Source of the DNA: Azospirillum sp. TSO35-2
GTDB taxonomy: Bacteria; Pseudomonadota; Alphaproteobacteria; Azospirillales; Azospirillaceae
Direction of reading: 5' to 3'
Assembly (NCBI RefSeq): GCF_003116095.1
Contig: NZ_LGRA01000021.1
Span: 428,226-492,225, forward strand
DNA: 64,000 nt
Positions 54,261 through 63,937 of this stretch are shown here, piece after piece; position 1 is the stretch's first letter, and each line of letters opens with the position of its first letter. The notes under the pieces are model-generated. The model was not told the origin of the DNA. It saw only the letters and a program-made list of their open reading frames with translations, and made no database searches. A program made the position numbers and the translations under genes.

Positions 54261-54298
54261 TTGCGTGAATCCATGGCGTGATAATCGCGCTCACGCAA
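54261..54298. promoter_or_regulatory. Inverted repeat TTGCGTGA/TCACGCAA in divergent gap
   Basis: TTGCGTGA (54261-54268) and TCACGCAA (54291-54298) face each other across 22 bases between the deaminase start (54237) and the TPR/methyltransferase start (54411). GCGTGAT also occurs in the middle. It may be a shared operator. No regulator is known. Confidence 0.35.
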
Positions 54299-54410
54299 CC
54301 GGCCGCACCGTCGGATCGACCCGCGGGAGGATCGAAAGGCTGTAGCCCCCCGGCAATTCCCGGTATGGTGCCGTGACTTTTCGTGTTACCGCCGATCCGG
54401 AGCAGCCGCG

Positions 54411-56048
54411 ATGACCGACACGCCGACCCCCACCGTGATCGACGCGGCCCAGCGTTTCCGCAGCAACGATCTGGCGGGGGCGGAAGAGGCGTGCCGCGCG
54501 ATCCTGGCGACCGACCCGCACAACGCCGGGGCGCTGCATCTGCTGGGGCTGGTCGCCGCCTACACCGATCAGCCCGACACCGCGCTGGATCTGTTTGCCG
54601 AGGCGATCGCCGAGAATGGGAACGACCCGTCCTTCCACAACAGCCGCGGCAGCCTGCTTTTCCAGCAGGACCGCCCGGCGGAGGCGGAGGAGGCGTTCCG
54701 CGCCGGTCTGGCGATCAACCCGCGGCTGCCCGAACTGCACGGCAACCTGGGCAACGCCCTGAAGGCGCAGGGCCGGCTGGATGAGGCGGCGGACTGCTTC
54801 CGCACCGCGCTCGACCTCCGGCCGAACGCGCCGGAGATGCATCATTTCCTGGCCGCCACCCTGCGCGACCTGGGCGAGCCGGACGAGGCGGAACGCCATT
54901 TCCGCAGCGCGCTGGAGCAGGTGCCCGACTATCTCGACGTGCATTACAGCCTGGCGGAGCTGCTGTCGACCCGTGGCCGGCTGGAGGAGGCGGAGGCGGA
55001 GTTCCGCATCGTGCTGGCCGCCGCGTCGCGCTTCATCCCGGCGCAGGTCGGGCTGGCCCATGCGCTGCAGGGCCTCGGCCGCGCCGCCGACGCCATCGAC
55101 GCGATCGAGGCGGCGCACGGGCAGGCCCCCGACCACCCGATGGTCCGCGCCACCCGCCGGCTGATCTATTCGAACGCGGTGCCCGGCCGGCATCTGCCGA
55201 TGATCAACGATGTCGAGCGGCACGAGGCGTACAGGCGGTCGCTGGAACGGGCGGTGACGCCGGAGTCGCTGGTGCTGGAGATCGGCACCGGGTCGGGCAT
55301 CGTCGCCATGATGGCGGCGCGCGCCGGGGCGAAGACGGTGGTGACCTGCGAGGCCAACCCGATCCTGGCCCGCGTCGCCAAGGAAACGGTGGCGCGCAAC
55401 GGCTACGCCGACCGCATCGACGTGGTGCCGCGCCCGTCGACCCAGCTGACGGTGGGCGAGGGCCGCGACCTGCCGGAGAAGGCCGACGTCTTCGTGTCGG
55501 AGCTGGTCGACACCGGCATGCTGACCCCGCGCATGCTGTCGGTGCTGCGGCACGCCCGTACCCATCTGGTGAAGCCGGGCGGCGTCATCATCCCGCGCGC
55601 CTCCACCATCCACGCCATGCTGGTCGAGACGCCGGAGCTGGCGCGCATCAACCCGGTGCAGTGCATCGACGGCTTCGACATGGAGAGCTTCGACGTCTTC
55701 CGCTCGCCCGGCTGCCAGCGGATCGACCTCGGCGCCGACGCCCACACGCCGCTGTCCAAGCCCTTCACCGCGCTGGACTTCGACTTCACCCGCAACATGC
55801 CGGAAGAGGGCAGGCGTGTGATCGACGTGACCGTCACCACCGCCGGCACCTGCCACGGCGTCGCCTTCTGGTTCGACCTCGTGATGGACGACGCGGTCGT
55901 CTACAAGTCGGAAAGCCGCGCCCGCACCAACCCGTGGAAGCAGGCGATGATCTTCCTGGAAAAGCCGATCACCCTGCTGGCCGGCGACCGCCTGCGCGTC
56001 GTCGCCCGCTACGACAGCAACCAGATCTCCTTCGGGATCGACGGGTGA
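54411..56048 (+). CDS. TPR-PRMT-like fusion: tetratricopeptide repeats with arginine-methyltransferase-like domain
   Basis: This is 545 residues. About residues 1-265 form six or seven TPR units of 34 residues (for example AGALHLLGLVAAYTDQPDTA and LHGNLGNALKAQGRLDEAAD). Residues 270-545 resemble a PRMT7/PRMT9-like methyltransferase: SAM motif I is EIGTGSG at 290-296, and SELVDTG (Ser363, Glu364) occupies the double-E loop position. The following HARTHLVKPGGVIIPRAS and the late NPWKQ (507-511) recall the THW loop and barrel of PRMTs. The second glutamate of the double-E loop is not evident, so catalytic activity is uncertain. Eukaryotic PRMT9 has TPRs before its catalytic part. It would be cytoplasmic; the substrate is unknown. 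Confidence 0.8.
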   Translation: MTDTPTPTVIDAAQRFRSNDLAGAEEACRAILATDPHNAGALHLLGLVAAYTDQPDTALDLFAEAIAENGNDPSFHNSRGSLLFQQDRPAEAEEAFRAGLAINPRLPELHGNLGNALKAQGRLDEAADCFRTALDLRPNAPEMHHFLAATLRDLGEPDEAERHFRSALEQVPDYLDVHYSLAELLSTRGRLEEAEAEFRIVLAAASRFIPAQVGLAHALQGLGRAADAIDAIEAAHGQAPDHPMVRATRRLIYSNAVPGRHLPMINDVERHEAYRRSLERAVTPESLVLEIGTGSGIVAMMAARAGAKTVVTCEANPILARVAKETVARNGYADRIDVVPRPSTQLTVGEGRDLPEKADVFVSELVDTGMLTPRMLSVLRHARTHLVKPGGVIIPRASTIHAMLVETPELARINPVQCIDGFDMESFDVFRSPGCQRIDLGADAHTPLSKPFTALDFDFTRNMPEEGRRVIDVTVTTAGTCHGVAFWFDLVMDDAVVYKSESRARTNPWKQAMIFLEKPITLLAGDRLRVVARYDSNQISFGIDG

Positions 56049-56282
56049 GCGGCCGGGCACTCTCCGCCCGCGTCGTCGCCTCCTGCGGCCTTCGCAACGG
56101 GGGTATGGGGGCGGTTCCGGCTTTCTTCGTCGTCGGCTTCGGGCTTATGCTGGCGGACCGCGAGCCGGCCCGCTGAACGCGGGGCCGCGTCAAAGCGCCG
56201 CACCATGAGAGCATTCGAGGGCAGAGCTGTTACCTTCGTTTTTGCTGCGACGCACAAATGCCGAAGCCGAGGGACACGGACC

Positions 56283-56519
56283 ATGCTGCACATCAAGGAC
56301 ATCGAAGCCTTCGCCCGCATCAATGAAGCGCTGAACGACGATTCCGGCGCGGGCGAGGCCGATCGCACAGGCAAGACCGACCATGACGCCGCCGCCAGCG
56401 GCCCCGCCCATCCGGCGCTGGTGATGGCGATGCTGGCGACCGGCCGCCTGACCCTGTCCGACCTGCCGAAGACGACGGAAACGTCGGCGCCCTGGGCGCG
56501 GATGTTCCGGCGCTCCTGA
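56283..56519 (+). CDS. Small protein of unknown function
   Basis: This encodes 78 residues from ATG 56283 (MLHIKDIEAFARINEALND), preceded by GAGGGA. An in-frame ATG at 56205 would add 26 residues. The middle is charged and Ala/Asp-rich (GKTDHDAAASGPAHPALVM), and the end is basic (TSAPWARMFRRS). It follows the TPR/methyltransferase gene in the same orientation after about 230 bases. No family is recognised; codon use is GC-rich like the neighbours. Confidence 0.55.
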   Translation: MLHIKDIEAFARINEALNDDSGAGEADRTGKTDHDAAASGPAHPALVMAMLATGRLTLSDLPKTTETSAPWARMFRRS

Positions 56520-56579
56520 TCCTCGGGCGCTGTCGGATCTCGCCCGTCGCCTGCTGCCTTCACCGGGACGAGAACCGCC

Positions 56580-57671
56580 TCACAGCAGCGACAACTGGTC
56601 GCCCGCTGCCGGCGGCGGGCGGAAGCGGCTGCAGTCGAGTTGCCAGTGGCGCCCGCCCAGCCCCAGTCTCTTGCAGGCGATCGCGAAGCGGCCGCGCAGC
56701 AGCTCCGCGTAAGGGCCGCTGCCTTTCATCCGTGTGCCGAAGCCGGAACGGTAGAGCGCGCCGTCGCGGCTCTGCCGCATCAGGCTCAGCACGCGGTCGG
56801 CGCGGTTGGGGGCGTGGACGCGCAGCCATTCCTCGAACAGGTCGGCGATCTCCAGCGGCAGGCGCAGCAGGATGTAGCTGGCGCCGGTCGCCCCGGCCGC
56901 CACGGCTGCCTCCAGGATCGCTTCCAGCTCGTGGTCGTTCAGCGCCGGGATCATCGGGCTGGCCAGCACCGACACCGGCACGCCGGCGTCGTTCAGCGCG
57001 CGGATGGCGTCGATCCGGCGGCCCGGCGTGCTGGCCCGCGGCTCCATCACGCGGGCCAGTTCGCGGTCCAGCGTCGTCACCGACAGGCTGACCGTCGCCA
57101 GCCCGTCGGCCGCCATCGGCGCCAGAATATCGAGGTCGCGCAGCACCAGCGCCGACTTGGTGATCAGGCAGACCGGCTGGCGGAAATCGCGGCAGACCTC
57201 CAGCACGCGCCGGGTGATGCCCTCCGTCCGTTCGATCGGCTGGTAGGGGTCGGTGTTGGCGCCCAGCGCCAGCGGCTGGCAGACGTAGGATTTCGCCCGC
57301 AGCTCCTTGGCCAGCAGCTCCGCCGCGTTGCGCTTGGCGAACAGCCGCGTCTCGAAATCCAGCCCAGGCGACAGGCCGAGATAGGCGTGGGTCGGCCGGG
57401 CGAAGCAGTAGATGCAGGCATGCTCGCACCCCTGGTAGGGGTTCACCGACTGGTCGAAGGCGACATCGGGCGACTGGTTGCGGGTGATGATCGACCTGGC
57501 CGAGGCGGCGGCGACGATGGTGCGGATGGGATCGGACAACGCCTCGTTGCCGCCCCAGCCGTCGCCGCTCCACCCGTCGTCGGTCAGGACACGGGTGTCG
57601 CGCTCGTACCGGCCGGTCGCGTTGCTGACCGCCCCCCGGCCCTTCATCGGCGGTCGCTGTATCTCGTCCAT
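56580..57671 (-). CDS. Radical SAM protein, PA0069 family
   Basis: This 363-residue radical-SAM enzyme binds a 4Fe-4S cluster through GCEHACIYC (Cys82, Cys86, Cys89). It belongs to the family related to spore photoproduct lyase: NPYQGCEHACIYCFARP and the QPLALGANTDPYQPIE and LITKSALVLRD segments match. The precise reaction of PA0069-type proteins is not established. It ends with RPPPAAGDQLSLL, which looks like a C-terminal PCNA/sliding-clamp type motif (QLSLL, compare QL(S/D)LF), so it may bind the beta clamp; that is inference. Its gene is convergent with the small protein. Confidence 0.88.
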   Translation of the reverse strand: MDEIQRPPMKGRGAVSNATGRYERDTRVLTDDGWSGDGWGGNEALSDPIRTIVAAASARSIITRNQSPDVAFDQSVNPYQGCEHACIYCFARPTHAYLGLSPGLDFETRLFAKRNAAELLAKELRAKSYVCQPLALGANTDPYQPIERTEGITRRVLEVCRDFRQPVCLITKSALVLRDLDILAPMAADGLATVSLSVTTLDRELARVMEPRASTPGRRIDAIRALNDAGVPVSVLASPMIPALNDHELEAILEAAVAAGATGASYILLRLPLEIADLFEEWLRVHAPNRADRVLSLMRQSRDGALYRSGFGTRMKGSGPYAELLRGRFAIACKRLGLGGRHWQLDCSRFRPPPAAGDQLSLL

Positions 57672-57721
57672 GCCCGCAGCTTAGCCGTGGCGGGGTGGAA
57701 CGTAAAGAGAACAAAAGAGCC

Positions 57722-58603
57722 CTACAGCTTGCGGGCGGCCATCAGGCGGGCGTGGTGGTCGCGGATGCGCCGCTCCCAGCTCTTGATGAAGAAGACGCCG
57801 TCGCGCGCGGCGAAGGCGGCGAGCGCCCGGTCGCGGCCGGCCGGGCCGTCACCGGACGCGCGGTGGGCGGCGATGCGGTCCTGCATCTCCGCCCAGTCGT
57901 CGACGATCAGCCCGCCGCACGCGCGGTACAGCGGGTCGAGGATGCTGGTCCGCACCACCGGCACGGCGCCGACCGCCAGCGTTTCCCAGAAACGCAGCGT
58001 GTCGACGCCGTGCCCGCGCGGGCAGATCACATAGCGGGAACGGCCGAGCAGGCGCAGGTAATCGGCGTAGCCCAGCCGCTCCTCGCAGCGGTGGACGCCC
58101 GCGGTCGGGATGGCGTGGCGTTCCGGGGCGGTGTCGGCCATGGCGGTCAGCAGGACGTCGATCGGCCGTTCGTCCCACGGCAGCCCACCGACGGCGGCGA
58201 GGATCGCCGTCTGGTCGCCGTGCGGCCGCTCCCGTTCGGTGAAGCCGATGGGCAGTTGCAGGATCTTGTCCGACCAGAGCGGCAGGTTGGCGCCGCTCCA
58301 CGACACCACGCGCTCGTCCTTCGCCAGATCGGCGAAGTCATGCGGGGTGGTGTCGCTGATGCCGGTCACCAGTCCGAACGGCACCGGGATGTGGGCCAGC
58401 GCCTTGGTGAAGGCGGACAGCCCGTCGGTCTTCACGAAGATCAGGTCGCCCGGCCTGATCGAGCCGACGTCCAGCCGGTCGTGATTGTGCAGCCGGGTGA
58501 CCCCGGCGCGCCGGTAATGGTCCTCCGGCAGGTCCAGCACATGCGGGAACAGCGGCGGCAGGCTGTTGTAGCGCAGGAGACCGATCTCCGTGTCCGCTGG
58601 CAT
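57722..58603 (-). CDS. Exostosin-like glycosyltransferase
   Basis: This 293-residue protein starts at MPADTEIGLLRYNS. It resembles exostosin-type (GT47-like) transferases: an N-terminal half with FVKTDGLSAFTKALAHI and GLVTGISDTTP, then the donor-binding motif YVICPRGHGVDTLRFWETLAVGAVPVV (in part RGHGVDTLRFWETLA), and ends with a helical tail (FFIKSWERRIRDHHARL). The sugar donor is unknown. It is divergent from the TPR/fucosyltransferase gene. The start ATG 58603 was chosen because the family begins there, although the frame continues upstream. Confidence 0.75.
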   Translation of the reverse strand: MPADTEIGLLRYNSLPPLFPHVLDLPEDHYRRAGVTRLHNHDRLDVGSIRPGDLIFVKTDGLSAFTKALAHIPVPFGLVTGISDTTPHDFADLAKDERVVSWSGANLPLWSDKILQLPIGFTERERPHGDQTAILAAVGGLPWDERPIDVLLTAMADTAPERHAIPTAGVHRCEERLGYADYLRLLGRSRYVICPRGHGVDTLRFWETLAVGAVPVVRTSILDPLYRACGGLIVDDWAEMQDRIAAHRASGDGPAGRDRALAAFAARDGVFFIKSWERRIRDHHARLMAARKL

Positions 58604-58679
58604 GGTTTTGCGTCCTCCCGCACTGGCGGCGGATGTCTTACCATGGCCCGGCAACCGCCGCCACGTCGGCACCGCCCCG

Positions 58680-58689
58680 GTAAGGATAC
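58680..58689 (+). promoter_or_regulatory. Recurring decamer GTAAGGATAC upstream of the TPR/fucosyltransferase gene
   Basis: The sequence CCCGGTAAGGATACAGCCCG lies 11 bases before ATG 58700 and matches the one before the cyclase gene in 17 of 20 positions. It may serve partly as the ribosome site (AAGGA), although the spacing is long. Confidence 0.35.
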
Positions 58690-58699
58690 AGCCCGCCCC

Positions 58700-60916
58700 A
58701 TGGCCACCGTCGCGCAAGCCGTCTCGGCCGCCCTCGATCACCATCTGGCCGGCCGGCTGGAGCAGGCGGAACGGCTGTACGGGCGCATCCTGGCCGCGGT
58801 GCCCGGCCACGCCGACGCCAACCACCTGCTGGGGCTGCTGCTGGCCCAGACCGGGCGGGCGGAGGCCGGGCTGGTCCGGGTCGACGCCGCGCTGGCCGCC
58901 GATTCGACGGCGCCGGCCTACCACCTGACCCGCGGCCGGATTCTGCAGGCGCTGGGCCGCGACGAGGCGGCGGCGCACAGCCTGATCGCGGCGCTCACCC
59001 GTCAGCCGGATGGCGAGGAAGCGGCGGCGTTGCTGGCGCCGCTGCTGCGCGGGCTGGCCGAGCGCGCCTTTGACGCCGGGCAGCCGGTCGCCGCGGCGGC
59101 GCTCTACCGCCGCGCGCTGGCGCTTGCCCCCGACAGCCTGACCGCCGCCTTCGACCTCGCGCTCTGCGCGATGGGGGAAGGCCGGCTGCCCGAGGCGGCG
59201 CGGGCGGCGCGGGCGGCGGGCCGGCTCGACCCGACGGTCCAGCGCGCCGGCCTGCTGGAGGCGGAATGCTGGTCGGCGCTCGACCGGCCGGCAGAGGCCG
59301 CCGCCGCCGCCCGCCGCGCCGTGCTGGCCGGACCGGTCGAAGCGACGGCGCGGCTGGTGCGGGCGCTGGCCTTGCAGCGGTCCGGCGCCGGCGCCGCGGC
59401 CGCGGCCGCCTACCGCGCCTTCCTGGCGCTGGAGCCGGCCAGCGCCGCCGGCTGGGGCAACCTGTCCATCGCCCAACCGTCCGGGATGGCCGCCGCGACC
59501 ATCACCGCCGCGCGCCGGGCGGCGGCCGTGCTGCCCGACGATGCCGGCCAGCGGGTCAATCTCTGCGCCGCGCAGTTGGCGGCGGAACAGCCGCTGGCCG
59601 CCGTCACCACCGCACAGCGCGGGTTGGCGCTCGACCCGTCGTCGGTGGAGTTGCTGCTGAATCTTGGCTCCGCGCTGTCGCTGCGTCACGCCGCCGACGC
59701 CGCCCGTCCGCTGCTGGAGCGCGCCTTGCGCCTGCGGCCCGGCGACCCGGCGGCGCTGTCACAGCTTGGGCAGGCGCTTGAGAGCCTGGGCGGGAGCGGC
59801 GCCGGCCCCCGGCTGCGTCGCGCGCTGGCCGCCTCCCCCGCCGACGCGGAGGGCTGGGCGGCGCTCGGCCGTGTCCGCCTGCGCAACGGCGCAGCGGATG
59901 AGGCGTTGCGGCTGGCGCGCCGGGCCTTGCGTCTGCGACCGGATACGCCGGCCGGCCTGCTGCTGGCCGGGGCCGCCGAGGAGGCGCTGGGCAACGAGGC
60001 GGCGGCGCTGGCCGCCTACGACCGCGTCATCCGCCGCACCCCCGGCGTCGGCGCCGCCTTCACCCGGCGCTCGATCCTGCTGCTGCGCCGGGCGGTCGGC
60101 GCCGCGCCGCCGTCGCGCACCGCCACGGTGGGAGCGGGCGGGCGGTTGATGGCGAGCCGGCTTGGCCAGGACGGGCGGTTCGGCAACCAGTTGCTGCAAT
60201 ACGGCACCCTGCGGGCCTGCGCCGGGCGGCTGGGGCTGGAGTTGGAGGTGCCGGACTGGATCGGGCGGACGCTATACGGATTGGACGATCCGCTGCCGGG
60301 TCCGCCGCTGCCGGTGCTGCTGGAAGGCGACCTCGATGTCGCGGCGGCGCTGGATGGGCGGTCGGACGCTTGCGCCGGGCGCGACGTCGTCGGCTATTTC
60401 TGCGGCGACACCACGGCGCTGGCGCCGCACCGGGCGCTGTTCCGCCGCCTGTTCACCCCCGCCGGACCGGTTGCGGCGCGGGCCGAGGCAGCGCTGGCGG
60501 CTCTGCGGGATGGCGGGCGGACGGTGGTGGCCATCCACCTGCGCCGCGGCGATTTCGGCGGCGACCGCTTCTGGATCGCGCCGGAGGCCTGGTATCTCGA
60601 CTGGCTGGCGGCGCTGTGGCCGACGCTGGAGCGACCGGTGCTCTACCTCGCCACCGACGCGCCGGAGCTGGCGTCGCGCTTCGCCGCCTACCACCCGGTC
60701 TGCGCCGATGCCCTGGGCGATCCGCTGCCGGGGGCGGAGTTCTTCCTCGACCATTGGCTGCTGTCGCGGGCCGACGCGCTGGCCGTCTCCAACAGCTCCT
60801 TCTCGGTCACGGCGGCGATGCTGAACCCGCAGGCGCGGCTGTTCGTCCGGCCAGACCGCCGGCTGCGGCGGCTGGTCCCCTTCGATCCCTGGGGCAGCCC
60901 GGTGCTGTGGGAGTGA
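58700..60916 (+). CDS. TPR-glycosyltransferase fusion, GT11 fucosyltransferase-like
   Basis: This is 738 residues. About residues 1-480 are alanine-rich TPR units of 34 residues (for example ANHLLGLLLAQTGRAEAGL, LALDPSSVELLLNLGSALSL and DAEGWAALGRVRLRNGAADE). Residues 485-738 match the GT11 alpha-1,2-fucosyltransferase pattern: GRFGNQLLQYGTLRACAGRLG near 490, then the donor-binding motif HLRRGDF at 613-619, and SNSSFSVTAAML near the end. GDP-fucose is the probable donor, and a GDP-fucose synthase gene lies 10 kb upstream. TPRs coupled to a sugar transferase recall OGT/SPINDLY, but those use a different (GT41) fold. A cytoplasmic protein target is inference. Confidence 0.8.
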   Translation: MATVAQAVSAALDHHLAGRLEQAERLYGRILAAVPGHADANHLLGLLLAQTGRAEAGLVRVDAALAADSTAPAYHLTRGRILQALGRDEAAAHSLIAALTRQPDGEEAAALLAPLLRGLAERAFDAGQPVAAAALYRRALALAPDSLTAAFDLALCAMGEGRLPEAARAARAAGRLDPTVQRAGLLEAECWSALDRPAEAAAAARRAVLAGPVEATARLVRALALQRSGAGAAAAAAYRAFLALEPASAAGWGNLSIAQPSGMAAATITAARRAAAVLPDDAGQRVNLCAAQLAAEQPLAAVTTAQRGLALDPSSVELLLNLGSALSLRHAADAARPLLERALRLRPGDPAALSQLGQALESLGGSGAGPRLRRALAASPADAEGWAALGRVRLRNGAADEALRLARRALRLRPDTPAGLLLAGAAEEALGNEAAALAAYDRVIRRTPGVGAAFTRRSILLLRRAVGAAPPSRTATVGAGGRLMASRLGQDGRFGNQLLQYGTLRACAGRLGLELEVPDWIGRTLYGLDDPLPGPPLPVLLEGDLDVAAALDGRSDACAGRDVVGYFCGDTTALAPHRALFRRLFTPAGPVAARAEAALAALRDGGRTVVAIHLRRGDFGGDRFWIAPEAWYLDWLAALWPTLERPVLYLATDAPELASRFAAYHPVCADALGDPLPGAEFFLDHWLLSRADALAVSNSSFSVTAAMLNPQARLFVRPDRRLRRLVPFDPWGSPVLWE

Positions 60917-60943
60917 CGATGGCTCCGCAGCATACCCAACATA

Positions 60944-60961
60944 CATAAAGATATCTTTATG
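60944..60961. promoter_or_regulatory. Perfect 18-base palindrome upstream of ahcY
   Basis: CATAAAGATATCTTTATG at 60944-60961 is a perfect palindrome 107 bases before ahcY. It is the only strongly AT-rich segment nearby. ArsR-type regulators of S-adenosylhomocysteine recycling (SahR) bind palindromes of this kind upstream of ahcY and methionine genes in proteobacteria; assignment here is inference from position and symmetry. Confidence 0.6.
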
Positions 60962-61068
60962 CTTGCGCGGTTCCGTCGCCGCTGATACACCCTTGGCCAA
61001 TTCCACAGCGGCAAGGCCGGGGTTCCGGTCGGCCCGAATCACCACCTGTCTTCAGGAGTCACCCGCTC

Positions 61069-62367
<1,299 letters not shown>

Positions 62368-62387
62368 GCGCGTGTGGGCTTGATTGG

Positions 62388-62419
62388 AAAAAGGGCCGTC
62401 CCGGTGGGGCGGCCCTTTC
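62388..62419 (+). terminator. Intrinsic terminator of ahcY
   Basis: AAAAAGGGCCGTCCC pairs with GGGGCGGCCCTTTCT, with a short GGT-containing loop and a T-run, 21 bases after the ahcY stop. Confidence 0.85.
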
Positions 62420-62443
62420 TCTTTGGGGAGTGCGGGAGATGTC

Positions 62444-62587
62444 GGGCAAGATCGACACGGATGTCACGGATTTCACGGATGTTTTCCGGCAAGACCGCGC
62501 CGGCCAAAGAACACCCACTCCGGCAAGCCATAAGAAAAATCCGTGAAATCCGTGTCTAAATCCGTGACATCCGTGGAGATCTTGCCC
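62444..62587. repeat. Second CACGGAT-unit inverted repeat
   Basis: The left arm (about 62444-62480) and right arm (about 62538-62587) begin and end with GGGCAAGATC/GATCTTGCCC and carry tandem CACGGAT units. The arms match over about 30 bases, then one arm has an extra TAGACACGGAT-like unit. The loop is about 57 bases. It belongs to the same family as 12160-12312. No gene lies in it. Confidence 0.85.
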
Positions 62588-62617
62588 CGGTGTTCCGAAT
62601 CGACATCGAAGCCAAGC

Positions 62618-63937
62618 TCAGTCCGGCTCCGAAGTCTTGATCCCCAGCCACTCCACCATGCCCTTGCCGGCCGCGACGCCCATCGCGAAGCAGCCCTGCA
62701 GCAGGTAGCCGCCGGTCGGCGCCTCCCAGTCCAGCATTTCGCCGGCCAGGAACAGGCCGGGGCGGCGGGTCAGCATCAGGGCGTCGTCCAGTTCGGACAG
62801 GCGGACGCCGCCGGCGCTGGAGATGGCGCGCTCGATCGGGCGGACGCCGGTCAGCACCACCGACAGCGCCTTGATCTGGCGGGCCAGCGCCACCGGGTCG
62901 GTCAGGTCGGCGGCGGGGGCGAACTCGCGCAGCAGGGCGGCGCGCGGGCCGGTCAGCGACAGCGACTTCTTCAGGAAGGTCGACAGCGATTCGGCGCCGC
63001 GGCGGCGCAGGCGCTTGACCAACTCGGCCTCGGTCATGTCCGGCAGCAGGTCCAGCGTCAGGGTCGCCCAGCCCTCGGCGGCGATGGCGTCGCGTAGGGG
63101 GGCGCTCAGCGCGTAGACCGCGCCGCCCTCGATGCCGGTGTCGGTGATGACGAACTCGCCCTTCAGGCGACGGCCGGCGCCGGCCCGGTCGATGACGGAG
63201 AGGCCGACGCTCTTCACCGGCTGGCCGGCGAAACGCTCGCGCAGGTGATCGGACCACGGCACCTCGAAGCCCATGTTCGACGGCACCAGCGGGGCGATCC
63301 CGACCCCCAGCGCCTCCAGCCGGGGAACCCAGCCGCCGTCGGAGCCGGTGCGCGGCCAGCTCGCCCCGCCCAGCGCCAGCAGGGTGGCGCGCGGCGCGAC
63401 GGTGACCGTCTCGTCGCCGTGGCGCAGGGTCAGGTTGCCCGCGGCGTCCCAGCCGGTCCAATCATGGCGGCTGTGCAGCGTGACGCCCAGCCCGTCCAGC
63501 CGCCGCAGCCACGCCCGCACTAGGGTGGAGGCCTTCATCTGCACCGGGAAGACGCGCCCGCTGCTGCCGACGAAGGTTTCGATGCCGAGGCCGGCAGCCC
63601 AGGCGCGCAGGTCATCCGGCGAGAATCCGGCGAGCAGCCGGCGGAACAGCGGCTCCGCCGCGCCATAGCGCGGGAGGAAACGGTCGAGCGGTTCGGAATG
63701 GGTCAGGTTCAGCCCGCCGCGCCCGGCCAGCAGCAGCTTGCGCGCTGGCGTGGGCGTGTGGTCGAACACGGCGACCCGCAGGCCGGCGGCCGCGGCGATC
63801 TCCGCCGCCATCAGCCCGGTCGGGCCGGCGCCGACGATCGCCACGTCAGGGGTGTGGTGGGGCAAGGCTGTTGGCTTTCGGCCGTATGGTTCGGCGTGTG
63901 TGGGCGTTTCGCCCCCTCCCGTCCCGGCTGTCAGCAT
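62618..63937 (-). CDS. NAD(P)/FAD-dependent oxidoreductase (TIGR03862/HI0933-like flavoprotein)
   Basis: This 439-residue flavoprotein has an N-terminal dinucleotide-binding motif VAIVGAGPTGLMAAEIAAAAG near 32. It has the HI0933-family motif KLLLAGRGGLNLTH and GRVFPVQMKAS, plus the late AGEMLDWEAPTGGYLLQGCFAMG segment. Its substrate is unknown. The ATG at 63937 lies inside a hairpin repeat and the first 30 residues are not family-like; a TTG at 63865 (PHHTPDVAIVGAG) is an alternative. It is convergent with ahcY. Confidence 0.88.
   Translation of the reverse strand: MLTAGTGGGETPTHAEPYGRKPTALPHHTPDVAIVGAGPTGLMAAEIAAAAGLRVAVFDHTPTPARKLLLAGRGGLNLTHSEPLDRFLPRYGAAEPLFRRLLAGFSPDDLRAWAAGLGIETFVGSSGRVFPVQMKASTLVRAWLRRLDGLGVTLHSRHDWTGWDAAGNLTLRHGDETVTVAPRATLLALGGASWPRTGSDGGWVPRLEALGVGIAPLVPSNMGFEVPWSDHLRERFAGQPVKSVGLSVIDRAGAGRRLKGEFVITDTGIEGGAVYALSAPLRDAIAAEGWATLTLDLLPDMTEAELVKRLRRRGAESLSTFLKKSLSLTGPRAALLREFAPAADLTDPVALARQIKALSVVLTGVRPIERAISSAGGVRLSELDDALMLTRRPGLFLAGEMLDWEAPTGGYLLQGCFAMGVAAGKGMVEWLGIKTSEPD

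Noticed and set aside
60917..61068. SAH or SAM riboswitch in the ahcY leader
   Set aside because: I could not fold the leader into a known SAH, SAM-II or SAM-V consensus by eye; the palindrome suggests protein control instead.
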